DNA from: Motacilla alba alba
Taxonomy: Eukaryota > Chordata > Aves > Passeriformes > Motacillidae
Reading direction: 5' to 3'
NCBI RefSeq assembly: GCF_015832195.1
Contig: NC_052033.1
Span: 1,798,001 to 1,862,000 of the forward strand
DNA: 64,000 nt
Part shown: in pieces, positions 61,629 to 64,000 of the stretch
Position numbering within the stretch: position 1 is the stretch's first letter
Layout of the letters: the number at the start of each line of letters is the position of its first letter
Translations under genes and position numbers: made by a program
Notes under the pieces: model-generated
Databases searched by the model: none
What the model was told of the DNA's origin: nothing
The model's input: only the letters and a program-made list of their open reading frames with translations

Positions 61629-62280
61629 GCGCTGCTGTCCCGCTGCTGTCCCCCTGCTGTCCCCCTGCTGTCCCCGCTGCTGTCCCCGCTGCTGTCCCGC
61701 TGCTGTCCCCCTGCTGTCCCGCTGCTGTCCCCTCTGCTGTCCCGCTGCTGTCCCCCTGCTGTCCCGCTGCTGTCCCGCTGCTGTCCCCCTGCTGTCCCCG
61801 CTGCTGTCCCGCTGCTGTCCCGCTGCTGTCCCCTCTGCTGTCCCTCCTGCTGTCCCCGCTGCTGTCCCCCTGCTGTCCCGCTGCTGTCCCGCTGCTGTCC
61901 CCGCTGCTGTCCCGCTGCTGTCCCCCTGCTGTCCCTCTGCTGTCCCCGCTGCTGTCCCCGCTGCTGTCCCCTCTGCTGTCCCCCTGCTGTCCCCCTGCTG
62001 TCCCCCCTGCTGTCCCGCTGCTATCCCGCTGCTGTCCCGCTGCTGTCCCCGCTGCTGTCCCCTCTGCTGTCCCCGCTGCTGTCCCGCTGCTGTCCCCTCT
62101 GCTGTCCCGCTGCTGTCCCGCTGCTGTCCCGCTGCTGTCCCCTCTGCTGTCCCGCTGCTGTCCCCCGGCTGTCCCCTCTGCTGTCCCGCTGCTGTCCCGC
62201 TGCTGTCCCGCTGCTGTCCCCGCTGCTGTCCCCTCTGCTGTCCCCCTGCTGTCCCCCTGCTGTCCCGCTGCTGTTCCCGC
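61629..62280. repeat. 11/12-bp minisatellite (CCCGCTGCTGT / CCCCTCTGCTGT)
   Basis: About 55-60 tandem units mix 11-bp (CCCGCTGCTGT, CCCCCTGCTGT) and 12-bp (CCCCGCTGCTGT, CCCCTCTGCTGT) forms. There are essentially no stop codons in the three forward frames or in at least one reverse frame. Apparent proteins of up to 473 residues are therefore repeat translations (Pro/Leu/Ser/Cys/Ala or Gln/Gly/Thr/Ala), not genes. The minus strand is a series of G3-G5 runs spaced by ACAGCAG. Confidence 0.95.
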
Positions 62281-64000
62281 TGCGAACGGCAGAGGCCAGG
62301 CCGCGGCCGCGCTCCGAGCGGTGGAAGCTGCTCCAGCCGCAGCAGCAGGGGATGCTCAGCCTCTGCCATCGCTCAGCGCTCCCTTCCCTCTCACCTCCTT
62401 CCCTCCAGTGTCCGCTGGTGGCACGCCGGGTGTCGCAGCTGTCCCCCCTGCCCAGCTCCTGATGACAACGGGAACCCTGGGGACAGCGTGGCTCTTGGTG
62501 CTTCATGCACAGACAGGAGTTTTTCCTGTCGGGCACGCTGGGAGCTCAGGTCTGGTTCTGGGTGGGCAGAGCACAAGGAAAGCTCCTCCAAGGTGTCCCC
62601 ACCGGCATCACAGGGGTGGTGGCAGCGGTGCCACCCGGCTGCGTGGCCGATGGAGCTTGTGGTGTCATTCTCACCTGCCTCAGCCATCGGGGGGCTGGGA
62701 CACGGGGACCAGCCCACCCGTGCCATGCTCTGCAGCTGTCCCCAAGCGCTGGCACCCCAGCAGAGATGGGGATGCTCCCGCTCACCCCAAATTCACAGCC
62801 TGGGCAACTGGGGGACCCCGACACCCATCCTCGGAGCCACCGTTACCCTCAGATCCTGACTGAGCCACCCTAAGCCCAAGATATTAGTGGGAAAATGTGT
62901 ATATTTACCCTTTTCAAGCACAGTCTCCTCCTGCCCTCTGGGCCTCCCTCCCTCCCTCCTCAGCCAGCCTGCAGTGGGAAAGCATTGAGAAATAAAACAA
63001 TATCAAATGTAATCAAAGGCAGGCTGGTGGGAGTTTGTCTTCTGGGGTTTCCTCCTCTTTTATTGCTTTCTCAAAGAATAAACTCTTGGGAGGACTCTGG
63101 AGTGATTTAGTGGAGCAGGAAAGGTCAGGAGGCTGCTGCTCCCTCAACTCAGCAAATTCTGTGACTCTGTGAAATAACCTAGGATAGTCCAGCCTTGGGA
63201 ATTTTTCTTCTAGTGACTGCTCAGTCAGATGTCAAAGCTGGGAACAGCTTGGCTCGGCGGGGGCCTGTTTGTGCCCCCGGCTCTGGGCTCGGGAGCTGCT
63301 GGGACCGGGGCTGGGGCAGAGGATGCTCCAAGGATGCCCTGGAGAGGAGGAGGGATCCGAGTGGGCGAGTTCACAGCGGCGCGGAGGAAGCGCTGACCTT
63401 TGAGAAGCGATCTTCCTCGCCCACTGCTATTTATCCAGCATTCCCAGGGCTCTCCTGCCGGTGTGCGGGGCCGGGCGGATCCGCGGCTGCTGAGCAGGGG
63501 CTGCAGCGCGGTGTTCACCCTCATTCCCCTCCCGAGAGCCTCCCTGCTGCCCAGCCGGGCCGGGGCAGGAGGCAGAGCTCCGTCAGCCCCAGCCGCTCCT
63601 GGCTGGGGGGCCAGGGGGGTCTGACATCCCAGGGGAGTGGGGGCTCAGAGGAGAGCAAGGCTGGGCTGCCAGGACAGGCGCTGTGTACTGTTAGCAGCCC
63701 CACGTGCCTGCTGGAACCCCCTTCTCCCCACAGGCACCTGTAGCACAACACCTCTGCAGACACCCCAACCCTTCTCTCATCACCCCAAACCCTCTGCCAG
63801 CCCCTGATCCAAAAGGGAACCGTGGCACAGGGGGGTTTGCACGGAGCAGGGAACAACCACTGTCTCGCTGACCTCCTACTCAGCCACCACCATGAGGATT
63901 ATTTTTAAATCACTTTCCCAAGTGACAGTACCATTCCCAGGATCTGCTTCCTGCATTTTGCACCCTCTCTTTTCCTCTCCACCTGGTGCTGATGTCAGCC
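62281..64000. other. Right-edge intergenic sequence, no gene seen
   Basis: No recognisable exon. A weak CR1-like word (AAATTCTGTGACTCTGTG, near 63158-63175) is present. CpG-richer sequence around 63250-63620 could be a distal regulatory element, but no splice-bounded conserved frame is visible. Confidence 0.5.

Noticed and set aside
61438..62863. 473-, 455- and 297-residue plus-strand frames and a 280-residue minus-strand frame
   Set aside because: They are translations of an 11/12-bp tandem repeat with unsupported starts, and the flanks show no conserved protein.

Overview
This window is vertebrate nuclear DNA, almost certainly from a bird and perhaps a songbird. It has intron-split genes, GC-rich accessory sequence with CpG islands and many minisatellites, CR1 LINE 3' tails, and LTRs with an avian-like layout. 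Three genes can be recognised from their spliced protein sequence. Their order and strands, UBE2O(-) / AANAT(+) / RHBDF2(-), match the block on human 17q25, so this is a conserved syntenic segment (chicken chromosome 18-like). No bacterial, plasmid or CRISPR content is present, and I found no undescribed multi-gene system.

Layout. Bases 1-23586 are the first intron of UBE2O (minus strand), which runs off the left edge, with no exon visible. UBE2O coding exon 1 and its CpG-island promoter occupy about 23.2-24.2 kb. A nested GC-rich minisatellite array follows directly at 24.2-25.1 kb. From 25.1 to 35.0 kb lies the UBE2O-AANAT interval. It holds an LTR-like element (27.56-27.89 kb) inserted in minisatellite sequence, a second CpG-rich patch with a plus-strand splice donor (27.9-28.29 kb), and CR1 tails. 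AANAT occupies 35052-36938 in three coding exons (205 residues), with a 16-copy AGG repeat touching its start codon and a polyadenylation signal at 37598. RHBDF2 converges on it from the right. Seventeen coding exons (46840 down to 39479) join in consistent phase to 823 residues, with a 3' UTR to about 38040. A candidate non-coding exon at 48.5 kb and a CpG-island promoter at 57.2-57.9 kb would complete a 19-exon structure. From 58.0 to 64.0 kb I see no gene, only two striking tandem arrays (58.0-58.55 and 61.63-62.28 kb) and a CR1 tail. The next syntenic gene, CYGB, is not visible and is expected beyond the right edge.

The three genes act independently: UBE2O is an E2/E3 hybrid ubiquitin ligase, AANAT makes the melatonin precursor N-acetylserotonin, and RHBDF2 (iRhom2) is a pseudoprotease that escorts ADAM17. 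The most notable non-genic structures are a 98% identical direct repeat bracketing the catalytic exon of AANAT, the AGG repeat at the AANAT start codon, a perfect 26-bp inverted repeat and a GC-AG intron in RHBDF2, and an 11/12-bp array that stays open in several frames on both strands and invites false gene calls.
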